Assembly: GCA_012934845.2 (NCBI GenBank)
Contig: WNNJ02001084.1
Coordinates: 78,844-142,843, forward strand
Source: Pomphorhynchus laevis
Taxonomy: Eukaryota; Acanthocephala; Palaeacanthocephala; Echinorhynchida; Pomphorhynchidae
DNA length: 64,000 nucleotides
Direction of reading: 5' to 3'
Part shown: in pieces, positions 26,101-41,100 of the stretch
How positions within the stretch are numbered: the first letter of the stretch is position 1
How the letters are laid out: the number at the start of each line of letters is the position of its first letter
The notes under the pieces: generated by a model
The model's database searches: none
What the model saw: the letters and a program-made list of their open reading frames with translations, nothing else
What the model was told of the DNA's origin: nothing
Position numbers and translations under genes: made by a program

Positions 26101-29100
26101 TGCACAAACGAATGTACTCAGTTAAAATTGTAAACTTAAGTTGAATTGACATAGAGTCAATTATTTTATGTTTTTAATTCGATTTACATTAAAAAAGATA
26201 ACAACGAAAGTTATTGATAATAAAATTGAAATAATAAATATCGTCACTGTCTACATATTTTGTAGTATAAATGTAAAAAACGTTGCTCCTTTGTATATAA
26301 AAAGTGGATACCCATTTGATGTTATTGATATAATGCGCAAATCTGTGCTTTGTAAAAATCGACAGCTTACCTGTAGATGCTAGTTCATTGGACATTTTGT
26401 ATCGATACCTGAGTTCAGCGACAAATGTTTGCTCAATATACTCATTCAATGAATACATGATTGTAAATTCAGTATTACTAGCTACTCAAAATCCAACAGT
26501 AAATTATCCGGTTTATTAAAGCACAAAACATAAAGGAATCTGGCGAAGTTTACAGCATTCTTTGCTCCTCGTTTGAAGAATTATATGTTGGACAAACTCG
26601 TCGACACCCAAAAAGAGAGAGGCTTCTTAAACACGCACCTGCTCACACCCTGGTGCGAATAGTTAAATGTGTCGTTGCACACCATGTTAGAAAGACTGGT
26701 CACTGTCCAGATATTGACTCGGCAAATATTGAGTTGGTTCAATTCATCTAAAATCTAGGATTGCCTCAGAGTCACTATTGATTAAATCCTATGGACAGAA
26801 ATGTTTAAAGAGCGACATTGCAGGTATGATCTATGCTTACATTGATATATATTTTTTTTCAGTGATTGTCTTCTTTGTATTATGGTTGTTATGATATCTT
26901 ATTTTGATCTAATTTAAATTTGTTTGCAGTTGGTTTTATTGTCTCTGAAATTTCAATTCTTTAATGTTTAATTGTTTAGTTTGTATTATATGTTCTCTTT
27001 TGATTACAATAAACTTCTTGTGAATTACTAATTGTTTTTTATTTTTTTGATAGTAATGCATACTTGTTTCTGCTCAATGTATTATTTTGTTCTTTGAACT
27101 AACCAATGTGTAGCTGTTATTTCCTGAAATGTTATAAAAATGCAAAGTTTAACAGCTACCGGAACAATTCCTGATGATGACACAGTGTGTTTGAAAAATT
27201 GAATACATATGTTCGATTTTGCTAAAAATAAAATTTTGATTGTCCCGCTATTTTTTCAATCAATTGTTGAGGCAATGAGCATCTTATGATATTATATATT
27301 CATTTTCTACATTGACACATTATTTGACTAAATACCTGTTTGTTAATAGATCGGAGTTAATGCTGCCACTGCTGTCGTTTTGAGGATCATAATTTGTGAT
27401 TAAAATTGGTTCTCTGTCATTGACATATGTTAAGACCACGTCCCGGATTAGATCATCATAGGTCAAAGTTATAAAATTATTAGTTATTGAATTTGATGTA
27501 CTCAAAGACATCATCATCATTTGTCCAAGAAAATGAATCTCCATTATTCTAAACGATCTAAACTTGATCTTAAAATTGTAAAACTTGTTCACAGGTACTG
27601 ATCCGTCGATATTAATAAATGAATTAAGTATGCTGTCACCGTCGTTCTTTATGGCAGTTAAATTAAGCCCGAATTCGTTGTCTTTATTAATATATACATC
27701 GATTTGTTTGTTAATTGTGAGAATTTGCCTTGGTGATTTCCAATATTTATCTCTTAAGAATATGAAACATGACAGTTGACGAAGGTCATGTACCAATGGG
27801 ATTATAAGGTCTTTTTTGCTAGTGTTATTATTCCCAGACACATTGTACATACTAATCAGTGTACTATAATTAATGGTATCAATTTCAGTCAAAGTAAGCA
27901 TAGCTACGGCAGATCGATAACATTTCATATTCGCTATCTTGTCAACCATTTCGGGTTCAAACCTTGGTGAAATCAATTCAATTCTTCGTAGTACTGACTT
28001 TAGAATTCAAATAAAGAACAAGCTTTAGATTCACGATAATGAAAATAAATGCAATTCGATAAGTAAATGAATGTTAAAATAAGATTGTGATAATGAAATT
28101 TGTAATTTCTTTAAAAACAAAACACAATTCACAGATCACGATCTACGGATTGTCACTAGCTGTAGGTAAACACCAGGAAAGCATTAAAAGCAAAAAGTTG
28201 CAGATATTTGAGATACAATTTGTTTGTTAGCATATGTTTGTAAGGCTACAAGTATCTTATTGAAGAGTATAAACTTATGATTACAATTTTATCTTTAAAT
28301 TTTAAGCCTTAAAATTCAATTATTAATTATTTTTAAGATAAATTATTTTTAAAATTAAGTGACTGAAGCTACCTTAATAATTGCAATCTCTTTGTTGCTC
28401 TGTAAAATCGATAATCTAAAAGATTTGATTAAGTTAAATTGCTAATTATGGAATTTTGCTTTTTCTAGAATTCACAATTCAGTGAATTTTGATTTTAGTC
28501 GATTTTCTCAGACCATAAAATATTTAGCGTCCAATGATTGTATTTAAATCAAGAAATTTGTTCATATTTCTAACTGCGTAATCATTTTGCATATATAAAA
28601 TTATATTCAGGAATGAAATAATAATGAAATAAAATAATGAAATAACTTATAAGGAATAACATAAGAAATAATATTCATTATGAAATAATATTCAGGGAAT
28701 AAAGTCAATTTGTCTATTATGTATCAATGCAAATTTAGTATAAATTTTTTTTACCAATTTAAATTTGACACTAGAAATGAAATGGCACAACCGGTATATA
28801 AGGTTGTAAATTCATTAATTAACCGAATGTTGTATAATCAAAATATAACATTTGATGGAATGCATCATCAAAAATACACAATGTAAAAGTGAGTGGAGCA
28901 ATCAAAGATTTCACAATTGTCAGCAAATTTGGACCAGAATTCAGCAAGATTGGAGCAGTTCACATGTATTTCCGAGGAAATTTCGAATACTTCAGCTTCT
29001 AAAATTAGTGTTTTGTTAACCAATAATAACGATGACAAGGGGTTACTTCCCCACAAACCTAAGCTGAAAAATTTAGTTACCATTAAATTAACTGTCTTTT

Positions 29101-32100
29101 GAATGGCACACACTCTATGATTTATTCCTTCGAAGTTTTGTTAAACAATATCATAACAGAATTCTATTTATTCTGGTCAGATATTATGAATCAGAAATTA
29201 AAGTTTGGTTTGCCTCCCCCCGAATTGGCAAATGACTATAAGCCTGCCTCCACACTTGGAGCAATCTGATATTGACAATTTTCAAAAGCGTTGTTTAGAG
29301 TGTCGAATGTTCGTTCTGTCAAGGGAACGAACATTCCCTTGACAAGGGTTCGTTCTGTCACATCCATCATGGTCGATAAGGTGTGAGGCCTTCAAGGCCT
29401 ACAGTCTTAAGTGATGCTCTAAAAATACAAAATCTCCGGTAAGTTATGCCGACTCCTGCAGTAGAATGTCCGACAAGGGTATCTTTCATCTACTAGACTC
29501 ACATAAACAGTAAATATTCAGACAAATGAAACAGCTTTTTTCGAGTCATTTTTCCCTGTTATTTGCTAATCCAGTGATTCCTACTGCCACTGTACCTGAA
29601 TCTAAGAAAAGCGGGGTGGGGCTTCGGCCAATACCGTGCCTCCACTAAAGGTAGGCAAGCTAATTAAGTCCAAAGCAGGAAATGCCTCCTTATCAGGAAA
29701 TGAAGACACTACCCGTAGGCAAGTACCAACCCAAGACGGAGTTGTTGGAGGATGGGCAACCTTCCTCCCCTAGCTCTGTCTAGGGATGAAGCAATCCTAC
29801 CTAGCTAACATAGCACAATGCAGAGTACTCGTGAGCCTTTTTAACTGAATATCCTTCAGTGGAAGTCGGAAGGAGTTTATGCCCTTAGATCTGGTAGATC
29901 TAAGGGCAGAAGCCCATCTCTACCTTCTACCTGGTAGAGATGCAGATGCTATAGTCCTCCAGGAGACGAGGTCTATACGTCTCTCCCATGAAATTACTCG
30001 ATTCGTACCAAAGCAAATTTGCTGTATCTGAGTCAAAGAAGAGGGGGCTTCGGCGCGTCCCAACCCCCTCATCAAGTTGGGAAAGATGCTAAAGGAGAAG
30101 AGAGTAGCCGCTTGAGAAAACGAAGATGCTGCCTGTGGGCAAGTACCCACCTTGGACGGCGCTAGTGGCGGAAAGGTGAACCTTTCCGTCCCTGGCTCTG
30201 ACTAGGTCGGCAATCCCACTCCCAACTATTCCATAACAATGCAGAATACTCGTGAGCCTTTTTCACTGAAAATCCTTCAGTGGAATTCAGGAGGGTCTTC
30301 TGCACTTAGACGTTTATCCGGTATATATGCAGATGTTATAGTCCTTCAGGAGACGCGGTCTATCCGTCTCCCTTAGGACATTTTCATCCCTAAGCACATT
30401 TGTTAACTTTATACTCCTAACATAAATTCACCTCACTCCTCTTCATCTCAAGGTCTTTTAACCCTAGTTAAATGCTCCTTAAGATCGTCCCTCATATTAA
30501 ACTATTCATTTTCAGTCTTGTTTAGTAGTTTCACTTTGTAAGAACGTTAAACGCCTCAGTTTAGCCAATGTCTACATCCGTCCAGGGGAGATATACAAGA
30601 ACCGTGACCTCCTGGATAGTATTATCGACAGCTGCTATGACATGATACTTGGAGATTTCAACGACAGAACTGGTCGTTCGATCAATGCAGCACTTCGCAG
30701 AGCTAGGAACGGTTATCTTATTCACAAACCTTCACCCCTTACCTTTCATTGCACATCAACAAATTATATCCTTGATATTTTACTGCTTCACTTGAAGTGG
30801 TTGTTAAAACCCCTCTGCACGGAGCAGTGGCGCCAGCAATTGTCCACCTCTCAGGGCTCAGATCCCACCGGACATGAGGCCATAATGATAGAAGACTGAA
30901 CAGAAAAGGAAAAAGGATCTATGACAAGTTTTTGATTTTTCTTCGGAATTCCAATTTCGGTAAAAAATGTAAATTAACAACGCTTGCCGTGCTTCAAACG
31001 ACTGATCTATTTCCATCAAAAACTCTAAGTTTTCAACGAAATCAATTACAGATTATGGTATAATGATCAATAACAAGATCAGTAACGTTTTGTTGAATCA
31101 AAATATAGATAATATAGTCAAGCTTCCATTAGCTAAGAAGCTGGCTAACCTAGTTTCTGGGACTCCGACAGTTTCCATAGCGAGCAATAAATATTTTGAT
31201 GAATTTCTAAGAAAAGTTGTAGTAATTTCAAAAATAGAGTCATTCTAAACTCTATCCGTGTTGCCGCAATTAATTACAGAATTTCTTTTACTCTCCGACC
31301 CTGCTAAAGAGTATATTAAGTTTTTAATGAGACTTTAACTCACAATGCCTCCATTTTGTACATGCCAATTTTGTCAACTATTAAGGTTACGAATATTACG
31401 AATATGACGCGGCGAGGCAGACGTAATTGCTATTTAAAAAACCTATGGCATTAATAACTTAAGATTTATCAAGTGTAAAGGGTATAACTTCTTACACATA
31501 GTATTGGAACCCACCGCTAAGGAGAGTGCAATCCTCCTAGCAAGATCAGCACGCAATCCTTTTTTGGGATTTAACCTTAAATTTGATCATATTGACTTAA
31601 TTAATATTACATATCCACCCTGCAATATCTGATACGGCTGGGGACACTGGAGTTGATCCTGCAGTAGATAGAAATGCTGTGGCCTCAGCTCCTCAAGAGA
31701 GGTAGAGCACCCATCGCCCTGCAATGCAGCAGTCTATGATCAAACTAAGGACTAACCCATCCAACCTGATCTAAAATGAGCGGTTCTCAAAGCATACCAG
31801 AAGAGGCACTCGATCCCTTCTGGCAAGAAAATTATATTCAGTGGCCAGAATGCTGTAGCCCATGATCCTTCATTCTCAATTGACGAGAAGTTCAACTTAA
31901 TTAAAATTAAAATAGCCGAGAGAATGTCGGCCATCGAATTTTTTTAAGACACTAGCTGACGCGATTTTATCGCCTGATATAATTCCAACAACCCCACTTA
32001 AGCAATATGCAAAACGACGCTACTCCACAAGCGAAATTCCATCTTTGAAAATTTACAAGTAAGGGAAGTATAGAACATTTAGGGAGATGATGATAACAGC

Positions 32101-35100
32101 CACCATCCAAGGAGTGATCATTATACCGCCGTTAGGGCCGGAATCCGGAAGGGCAACCTGCTCTCTTCTGGGCCTTACTAGAGTGTTCGCTGTCTCTTCT
32201 ATTAATACCTTTGCATATCAAGTTAATCTGAACTGTTTCACTAAACATCATTCAATAGAATTCGGGGAAACTCCTGCCCTTAACCTTTTATATATTCGAA
32301 ATGCAGATGTTATAGTACTTTAGGAAACTAGATTTATCCCTAATCCCCAGGATATTACTCAATTTATTCCAAAGCACATAACCTCCCACATAACTCCGTA
32401 TATTATCATACCCAGTCTTCTTAATTTCCAGGCATTTTAACCCGAGTGGATAGCTCATTAAGATCATCTCTCTGACTAAACTATTCTTGTCCAGTCCATT
32501 CTTGTAACCTCTGGATCGTATATTATGCAGCGGCTATGACATGTTATTTGTGACTTCAACTACAGAACTGGTCGTTGGATAATGCAACACTTCGCAGAAC
32601 AAGGAACGAATATCCTATTCATAAACCACCTTCCCCACCTTTCATTGCACAAAAACGAATTTTCTCCTTGACATACTACTACATGTGAAGTGGCTGTTAA
32701 AGCCCTTCTGTATTGAGCAGTCGCGCCTATAGTTGTCAACCTCACACGACCTACTTTGTTGACTATAGAGTAAGATACATTGCTGAGGAAGAAAGTTCCA
32801 CTTTGATCCTATCAAAGTGGTCGCTTCCAAGCGGCTATCCAACTCTCCCTGTAGTAGGTAATGCGAGACTGACCCGATTCAATTCCTACCTATCATCGCA
32901 ATCTACCGCGATCCTTTCGACTACCTATAAAATTCGTATAAACAATCCCACTCCAACAAAACTAAAGGTCCTATCAAAAATGCTACACCTCCCTGAATCT
33001 ATCAGTTTACGTCAGACAGGCCCTCTCAAAAGAATGCTCGAGCTCTTAATACATGTTTCAGCTGAGTAAGGATAGGGTGAGCATTGCTCGTCTTACCCTC
33101 TCTCCGTATTCCTTTATGAAGATATTCAAGAAGGAGAAGTTTGTCTGCTGGAACGATAGAGCCTTGGATCCTTGGATTAGATCGGTAGTATAGGCCTTGA
33201 TAAAGTTTCGGAAAAATCACTATCCCTACATAATTATAGAGCCACTCAATCTTCCCGACCAATCCCGCCTTGGGATGAATTCAGGAGCAGGGACTTATCT
33301 GTTATATATATCCTTAGCTCCTTAGCGCTACTTCCGAACACCTTCAGCTTCCATGCGCCATCCTTTACTCCGATCTGTCAGCTTTTGACAGACAGTCAGA
33401 AGAAAGTGGTTTTATTACGCTGATACTAGTCTCCCCCTCCGATGTTGCTGGCATCAAAATTAGCCAGATAATATTTTTCCTAAAAATAAATCGATTTCAT
33501 GCGCTGAAGACCTGTGGCCCATTTCGATTCAAAACTCTCTCACCTTCGTCTACGACAAAGCGCTTACGCGTATAATCATCGAAGTAAGCATAAGTTAATC
33601 CCTCAAGGCTTTCATACGTTTGTACAAAGTCGCTCGGTTAATTCAGCAATAGGTGAAGTGCATCAGTTTTGTCGATAGAACAGTCATCAGCTTGCTATGG
33701 CTGTCTTTATTGACTTTTCTGCTGCATTTGACCCCATCTCTATTCCCTTTATTATCTCTTCTCTCAGGTCCCTTGGGTTGCCTGCTAGAATTGTTAACAG
33801 AGTGGAGATATTGCTGTATACGAAGCGATTCTTGGATGAAGTCCACCCTAAGGCAAGTCAGTTCTACCCCATTACAGGTGTGCCTCATTGTTCCCCCACT
33901 TTCTCCTATCTTATACCTCGTTGCTTCTATAGTACTCTTTAAGGCATTTAAAATCGACCAACATCTAGTGGTTTATGCTTATGATACAACAGCCTTGTTA
34001 TCTGAACGCAGGTACAAAGATGTCGTATTTGACATTAGCCGCTTCTTTTAAATATTAAATGACCAATTACCATCTTACAATCTTATTCTTAAATCCGCAA
34101 AATCGCAGGGGATTGCCTTTAATGGCGCTACTGCGACAAGGAAAAAAGTAAAGAGACTAGCAATATCAGCTCTCTTTCATATTGAACAATCAACCACCCT
34201 TATCTTTGCAAATCGAGTAAAATACCCGGGGTGAACCATTATGATAACGGTCGACCTGACCATACTTGATTAAATTCAAAGTCCCGAAGAGAGCTAGATG
34301 TGCCCTGAAACGAGCCCACCATATGTCATTCAGAGAAGGTGTTAAGGTGCACCTATGGTGCACCTGGGCAATCCCGGGATTAGTCTTCTTTTCCAGAAGA
34401 CGTCTCCAGAGCAAAGACGAAAGTTTTTTAAACTCCTCAGCTCGAGATTACTTACCATAGTACACCTCGACTGGACCCTCAGGTTTTGAGAGATCCTGAA
34501 TGATTTAAACGGAAGGCGGCGCACTGGTATAGGCTGGAGGGATCTGATCCCCTTTGCCGCTCTTCTGCTATGATAATTTTTAATTTATGGATGTATTAAC
34601 TTTTTAATACACTTTCAAATGCAATCAATTATTCAACTTCAATATAGTCGAAACGTTTGTGGGGTTGTTTTAAATGTAAAACAAAATTTCGAGTAACTAC
34701 TTTATACCTTTGATGATTTTCTTTCGCTATCTGCAGCTAAGTTTAACCAGTTTTTATTCGCATTGCTAAAATAGTTCACGAAATATAAAAATCAAGAATA
34801 CTACAATAATGCCCCAATGTCGTGGTTGTATCATCAGTGCTGTTTATCATATCAAATTGAGTCCATTCGCACCGATCACCTGCAAATACAGAAAAATGGA
34901 AGTCACAAAGATTACAAATTAAGGAAAAGATATTGAAATTACATTATATTATAATTATAATAACTTTATAATTATAATATAACGTTTTTATAATTGATAC
35001 TACAATTATGTATAATATTATAATCAACAAATAAAATATCATTCCGTATTTTTTTATTTAATTCGTAAAATTTATCTACAATGAGAGGTAATAATATTTT

Positions 35101-38100
35101 AATATATTTAATATTTAAATGAATATATATTATGATCTAATATTTTAAAAATATTTTCTGATAATTATTGAAAATAGGTTTAAATTTTTGTGTTTTTATC
35201 GTTTAACGTTATCTTATTTTTAATACAAACTAAATGTTTCTTTTGACAATTTAAAATTGAATCATGCTTTGAAATTAGGATATTAGCGAACTTCAAATTT
35301 CTAGTGACATTTTGAATGTCAATTTTATAATATAATGCTTTTATTCTTTTTAAAAACGAATAATAGTTAATTAAATAAAATTTTTATATATTTGACAACT
35401 TTGCGATATTTTGCAAAAATATTTTGCACAATTCCTGTATCTAAATTTTATTTTAAAGCAAGAAAATACATTATAGTCGTCAATTGAATGAAGCTGATTA
35501 CTTTGGTATTTAATATTAGAAATTACAAGTAATAGTTATGCAAAATTCATATAAATTGTTGAACATACCGTAAAATCCTGGCTTACAAATGCAGTGTCGT
35601 CCTTCATTTGAACTGTAACATTGACCTCCATTGAAACAAGTAGCTGGTGAACAATAGTTTATACGATGTTGACAAAGTTTGCCTTCAAAGGGTACAAAAC
35701 AATTTAAGATAGCTTTTTACTAATCATTTTATCAATTACTAATACTATCAATAATATTGTGAAATAACTTTTAGTTATCAAAATTTGTATTTACTTAATA
35801 ATTTAATTATTATAAATATTTTAAATTGAAAAACTATGGTATTATATTTATTTGCTAATTACTTAACTTAATATTATCTAATCAAATTAGATAATAAGAT
35901 ACAAGACAATAGGATAAATACTACTGTTCATTCGTTTGGGCTCTTTAGGATATATATATATATAGTCGGAAAAATTTCAGCTCACAGATGCAATCAAATA
36001 CAATTAAAAACTATCAATGCAAGTGGCAGCATGAAATACAGGTGATCCGGCTAGCGGATCACACACATCGGGTAGGTTTCTAATAGATCGTTAGAATACG
36101 ATCCCCTACCAAAAGTAATATACAGAAATGTATATCTACACCACTGGAGCAGCCAGCTTAGTGGATGTTGCGTTGAATCACGATACAGACGTCTTGAGTT
36201 CAAATTCGATCAGCATCGGTCAACGGAGAATGCAGATAATAAGGGTCGAAACGTTAAATGTAGGTCTGGGTCAGCAGCTGATGAGACCCACCCAGACTGA
36301 TTAGTAGCGTCCTGTTGTATCAAAAATAAGATCAATACCTGTGAGGATAATATCGTGCCACAATCGGAAAAATTTCAGCTCACAAATGCAATCAAATACA
36401 ATTAAAAACTATCAATGCAAGTGGTAGCATGAAATACGGGTGATCCGGCTAGCGGATCACACACATCGGGTAGGTTTCTAATAGATCGTTAGAATACGAT
36501 CCCCTACCAAAAGTAATATACAGAAATGTATATATACACCACTGGAGCAGCCAGCTTAGTGGATGTTGCGTTGAATCACGATACAGACGTCCTGAGTTCA
36601 AATCCGATCAGCATCAGTCAACGGAGAATGCAGATAATAAGGGTCGAAACGTGAAATGTAGGTCTGGGTCAGCAGCTGATGAGACCCACCCAGACTGATT
36701 AGTAGCGTCCTGTTGTATCAAAAATAAGATCAATACCTGTGAGGATAATATCGTGCCACAATCGGAAAAATTAATACTATCCAAAAAAATAAAATATAAT
36801 ATAAAATGATTATATATTAATATATTAATATATATCCAGAATATTTATTTAATATATTTTAATATAATATTATAATATTTATAATCAGATGATTTTAGTA
36901 CTATTTTTATCAAAATTGGTAAATTACTAATTAATACTATCCTATATTGAATTAACTTTATCCTATATATTGAATTATATCGTTTTTGGGGAATGTCACT
37001 CAAATTGGATATGCACATAAGCTTATATCACTACACTAAAACCTTGAATGTATTAAGAACACTGATCCAAAAATGGAGTTTGTGAAATAATACTTATTTA
37101 GTGGAAATAAATAACACTCAATTAATTATCTTTAAATAGTCAATCTGTGTTTGTTACAACAAAGTTAGATAAAGTTCAGAAAGTCAGCTGGATATTAAAC
37201 GTGACGATAAAAGCGATTTAAATTTAAGCAAACTTATGTTTATCACCTTAAATATTAATTATAAAATATTAATTTTGAATTTAAAATATTAATTTTGAAT
37301 ATATGCAATGATTAAAATTATAAAGCAAAAGTTTACCTGTGTATCCAGGATAACATGAACAGAAATATGATCCATTAGTGTTTACGCAATTACCGTTTTC
37401 ACATGGATAAAGCTCACATTCATTCATGTCAAGCTCGCATCGCGTACCATAATATCCTGTCGAACAATATAACTCAAAATCAGATTACTAAATAAAATAC
37501 CTAGCGGGCATTGACATGTTACGCCTCCTTCGATTTTGTTGCATACACCATCATTAAAGCAATTGTGTCTTGAACAAGAATATGAACCTATTTCGTTATC
37601 TAAAATGAAAAATAATTATTATGAATTCAAAATAAAATATTACAAAACAGAAATTTGCTTGCTGGCAGCAAAGTATTGCTTACCATTACATTAATATTTA
37701 ATTAAATTATATCGGCTAACTGATGCTACGTAAATTATACTATTTATAAATAAAAAATAATGAAATATAAATTAGAAAATAATAAACAAATGACCTAATT
37801 AGCCGCTAATTTTTACTCTGATTGAAAGAATCAGGAAGATTAAACACCATAAACTGACTCTATGCTGTTTCGACTATTAAGTCTCATCAGTATGGGCCTG
37901 CTGAACAACTGGATTGGAGTGTAGCACCCTTCTAGACAGCTCAATTAGTCTTTCCAGTACATATTGATGTGTACTATAAGGATTTATTGAACTGTCTAGG
38001 GGTGCTGCACTTTAATCCAGTTGTTCAGCAGCCCCTTACTGATGAGACTTAATAGTCGAAACAGCATAGAGTTAGCTTATGCGGTTTAGCCTTCCTGATT

Positions 38101-41100
38101 CCTTTAATCAGAGTAAAATTGTAAATAATTTAATAATTATAAATAATTATTAAGATTTTATTTAATTAAAAAGTTTAAATTTAAATGGATATCCAATATA
38201 AAAATCAATGTTTATGAATCGTCTTCTATTCCTCGACCCAACATCGCAGCGAGCTAAATACACCACGATATGACGTATTTCTTCTAAATTTGATTATTTA
38301 GTGTAATATTTTATTCTAATTGATAATATTATTTACTATCCATCAAAAAAAATCATATAAGAGTTTAAATTTATATTTTATAATAAATTTAAAAATATGG
38401 TTATTAATAAATCTCCAGTTGTCTGAAAAATTCGCAGAATTTAAATAAGTAATTACTTCTTTTTATAACAAAGTTACTTATAAGAATTTACTTAGCAAAT
38501 TCTTATAAGAATTTACATAAGAATTTTTATTCTAGGAAGACGATATATAAGAATATAGACTAGACGTCATTAGGATGAACTACTGTGTTAACAGATTTAG
38601 GTATGTTTACACAGACCAAAATATAGCAGATCCTTATATGTTATACATATAACATATATAATATGTAAGCATATGTAACATGTAATATTGACTGACGGAG
38701 ACACCAAATCGGTTCAGCTGAGTGAGTCTACGTATTTTATATTATTTATAAATAAAATAATGCTAAATAAAATTCAAATAATTTAAAATAAATAATTAAA
38801 TAAATATAAATAATAATAAATAATAATTAATAATTATATAATATTTTATATAATTTATATAAAGGTAAAATAAATACTATATAAAAAAGTTAAAATTAAT
38901 ACCATATATAAAAGGTTAAAATTAGAAATGGGACAAATTATTATACCTCGTTACCTTTCGGTATTGTGCTTAAATCAAGACAAATCTTATAAACACCCCA
39001 AGACAAATATACAGAAACCATGAAGTTTCAATATAGAGGCATCCTTAGTATTAATTGACTAATAGCTTAATAACTTAGTGGTTTACTGTGTTACATATTG
39101 ACAATATGTTAAAGAAATAATTGCAGTTGATCTGAAAAAACTAGGTTCTTAAAATTTATTAGAACGACAGGAAGGCAGTTATTGGCGGCACTAATATTTA
39201 GATTCAAAAAACAATTTAATATAATTTAAACGAGATTCTTTAAGGTTGTCATTAGAACTTTATCTGGTCATATTTATAAAATCAACTTATGTTTTTATTT
39301 TCACAGTTTATGAATTGTATACTTAATTAATTGAATTAATTAATTATTAATTATTAGATAATTAATTAGTAATAATTGATTGTAATAATTAGATAAATAG
39401 ATTTTATATAATTTATATAAAGTATAAATAAATTTAAAATTTAAAATAATTAAATCAGCTAACTGAGTCTACGTATTGTTATATAATTATAAAATAAACA
39501 AAACATCATAATGCTAAATCAAAATTTAATAATTAAATAATAAAATAAATAATTGTTTTTAGATTTTCTATAATTTAAATCAAGTTAAAAAATAAAAATA
39601 AAAATAAAAAATAAAATTTAAAATAAACGTCATTTTTATGAATTGACTAATAAATAACAGACGTTGTATCAGAATAAGAACTAGAGGTCATCAGGAGGAA
39701 CTGATATGCTATCAGGTTTCGGCCTCTAGCTCCTCTACCCAACATAGCAGCGGGGCCAAATACATGCTAATGATGTATTTCCTCTGATAAAACTATCTAG
39801 TATCTTATTCTAATGCAAAGTATTTTATTTATTATTTATCCATAAAAATTTGCCACAAGAGTTTAAATTTATTCTTTATATTATTGTGTTGATTTATATA
39901 TTTTACTATTTTCTGCTTGATGTTATTTTTATAGTAACCTAGTTTAAAATATTTATCTATTAAATTATTTAAATGATTTTGAAGAAAGCCAATATCATTA
40001 CATATTGTTGCAATTCTTAAAATTTCATTATTTAATGTATTATATTTTATATCATATGGTATGCATGAATGCTCATGCAAAAATATGTTTCTTGTAAATT
40101 TAAATATGTCATCTTTACGATATAAATTAATAGTAGTTTTAGTTAATGTTATTTTAATGTTCATATCTAGATATACACCTTCTTTATCATTAATATTGGT
40201 TTTGTTAAGAATAAGGCTTTCTGGATAAATGTGTTCACTAATTGAATAAAAATTATTAGAATTAAATACACATATATCATCAATGTATCGAAACATATAT
40301 TTCATATATTTATATTGTTTAGATTTAGTTTTTACACAGTTATGAACAAATTCATATTCTATAAAGCTTAAAAACAAGTCAGCTATAATTGGGCTACTAT
40401 TACCACCCATTGGAACACCTTTTACTTGTCTAAATATAGATGTCCCTACTTTTAAATAATTTTGATTTATCAAAATATTTAAGGATTCTATTAATTCAAT
40501 TTTATCCATATATTTATATTTATTTGATGGTTTAATTTTTGTTAGATAGGCGTTATAATTATTATAACATATATATGTATATCTTTTTCCGAATATAAGG
40601 TTAATTAATTTTACTAACGCTTCTTTAATATCTACTAAATCTAGATTTGAATAAAGCGTACTAAAATCGTATGTATTTATATTTTGAAAATTTATTCCTT
40701 TTGTCTGTTCTAAAAATTCTTTTGTAGAATTAATACTGAAATAGTGTTTTATACCAGTATTAATTTCGATTACCTTGCAATATTTTTTAAAATGTGCTTT
40801 AATTACTTTAAGTATTTTATTCATATAGACAGAAAGTGGTTTTAATGTACATTTAAACGCACTACATATGAACCTAGGTTTTATTGGATTTTTATGTAAT
40901 TTTGGATTCCAATATAATATAGGTATAGTTTTATTATCTAATTCAACCTTTATACCCTTTTTATCCATTATAGAACAGTGACTTGTAATAATTGTTTCTA
41001 AACTCAACTCACTACGTTCATATGTTGGATTTACATTTAAATCATTAGAATTAACCTCTTTCATTAGTATATCATAATAAAGCTTTTTGCATATGAAGAC

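Larger units (their letters stand above)
26520..27260 (+). mobile_element. 3' end of a canonical Penelope-like element
   Basis: A C-terminal GIY-YIG relic (26533-26751), about 400 bp of AT-rich sequence, and a terminal part with CCTGATGATGACACAGTGTG and AATAAAATTTT. The reverse transcriptase is absent, as expected of a 5'-truncated insertion. It differs from the N-terminal-endonuclease element at 39.4-42.6 kb, so two Penelope lineages are present. Confidence 0.65.
29560..34570 (+). mobile_element. Decayed APE-type LINE with internal duplications
   Basis: About 5 kb, clearly GC-richer than its surroundings, with pieces of a non-LTR retrotransposon in order: repeated 5' segments, endonuclease fragments, a linker, and a reverse transcriptase. 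The 5' segment occurs twice in direct orientation (around 29640-29990 and 30060-30400: GGGCTTCGGC, GAGTACTCGTGAGCC / GAATACTCGTGAGCC, CCTTCAGTGGAA) and partly again near 32270-32350. Endonuclease parts occur at 30640 and 32530. Frames are broken throughout. It lies in an EGF-gene intron, antisense to the gene. Confidence 0.8.
37811..38119. repeat. Fold-back element with a hammerhead-like core in each arm
   Basis: Arms of about 125 bp run from TTACTCTGATTGAAAGAATC to its near complement. Inner blocks CTGAACAACTGGATT and CTAGACAG are mirrored. Each arm contains the CTGATGA...GAAAC core described separately. Inserted in an EGF-gene intron. Confidence 0.8.

Noticed and set aside
28893-29102. A 69-codon + strand frame (MEQSKISQLSANLDQNSARL...)
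   Set aside because: No domain, no splice context and no similarity recognised; possible chance frame next to the LINE.
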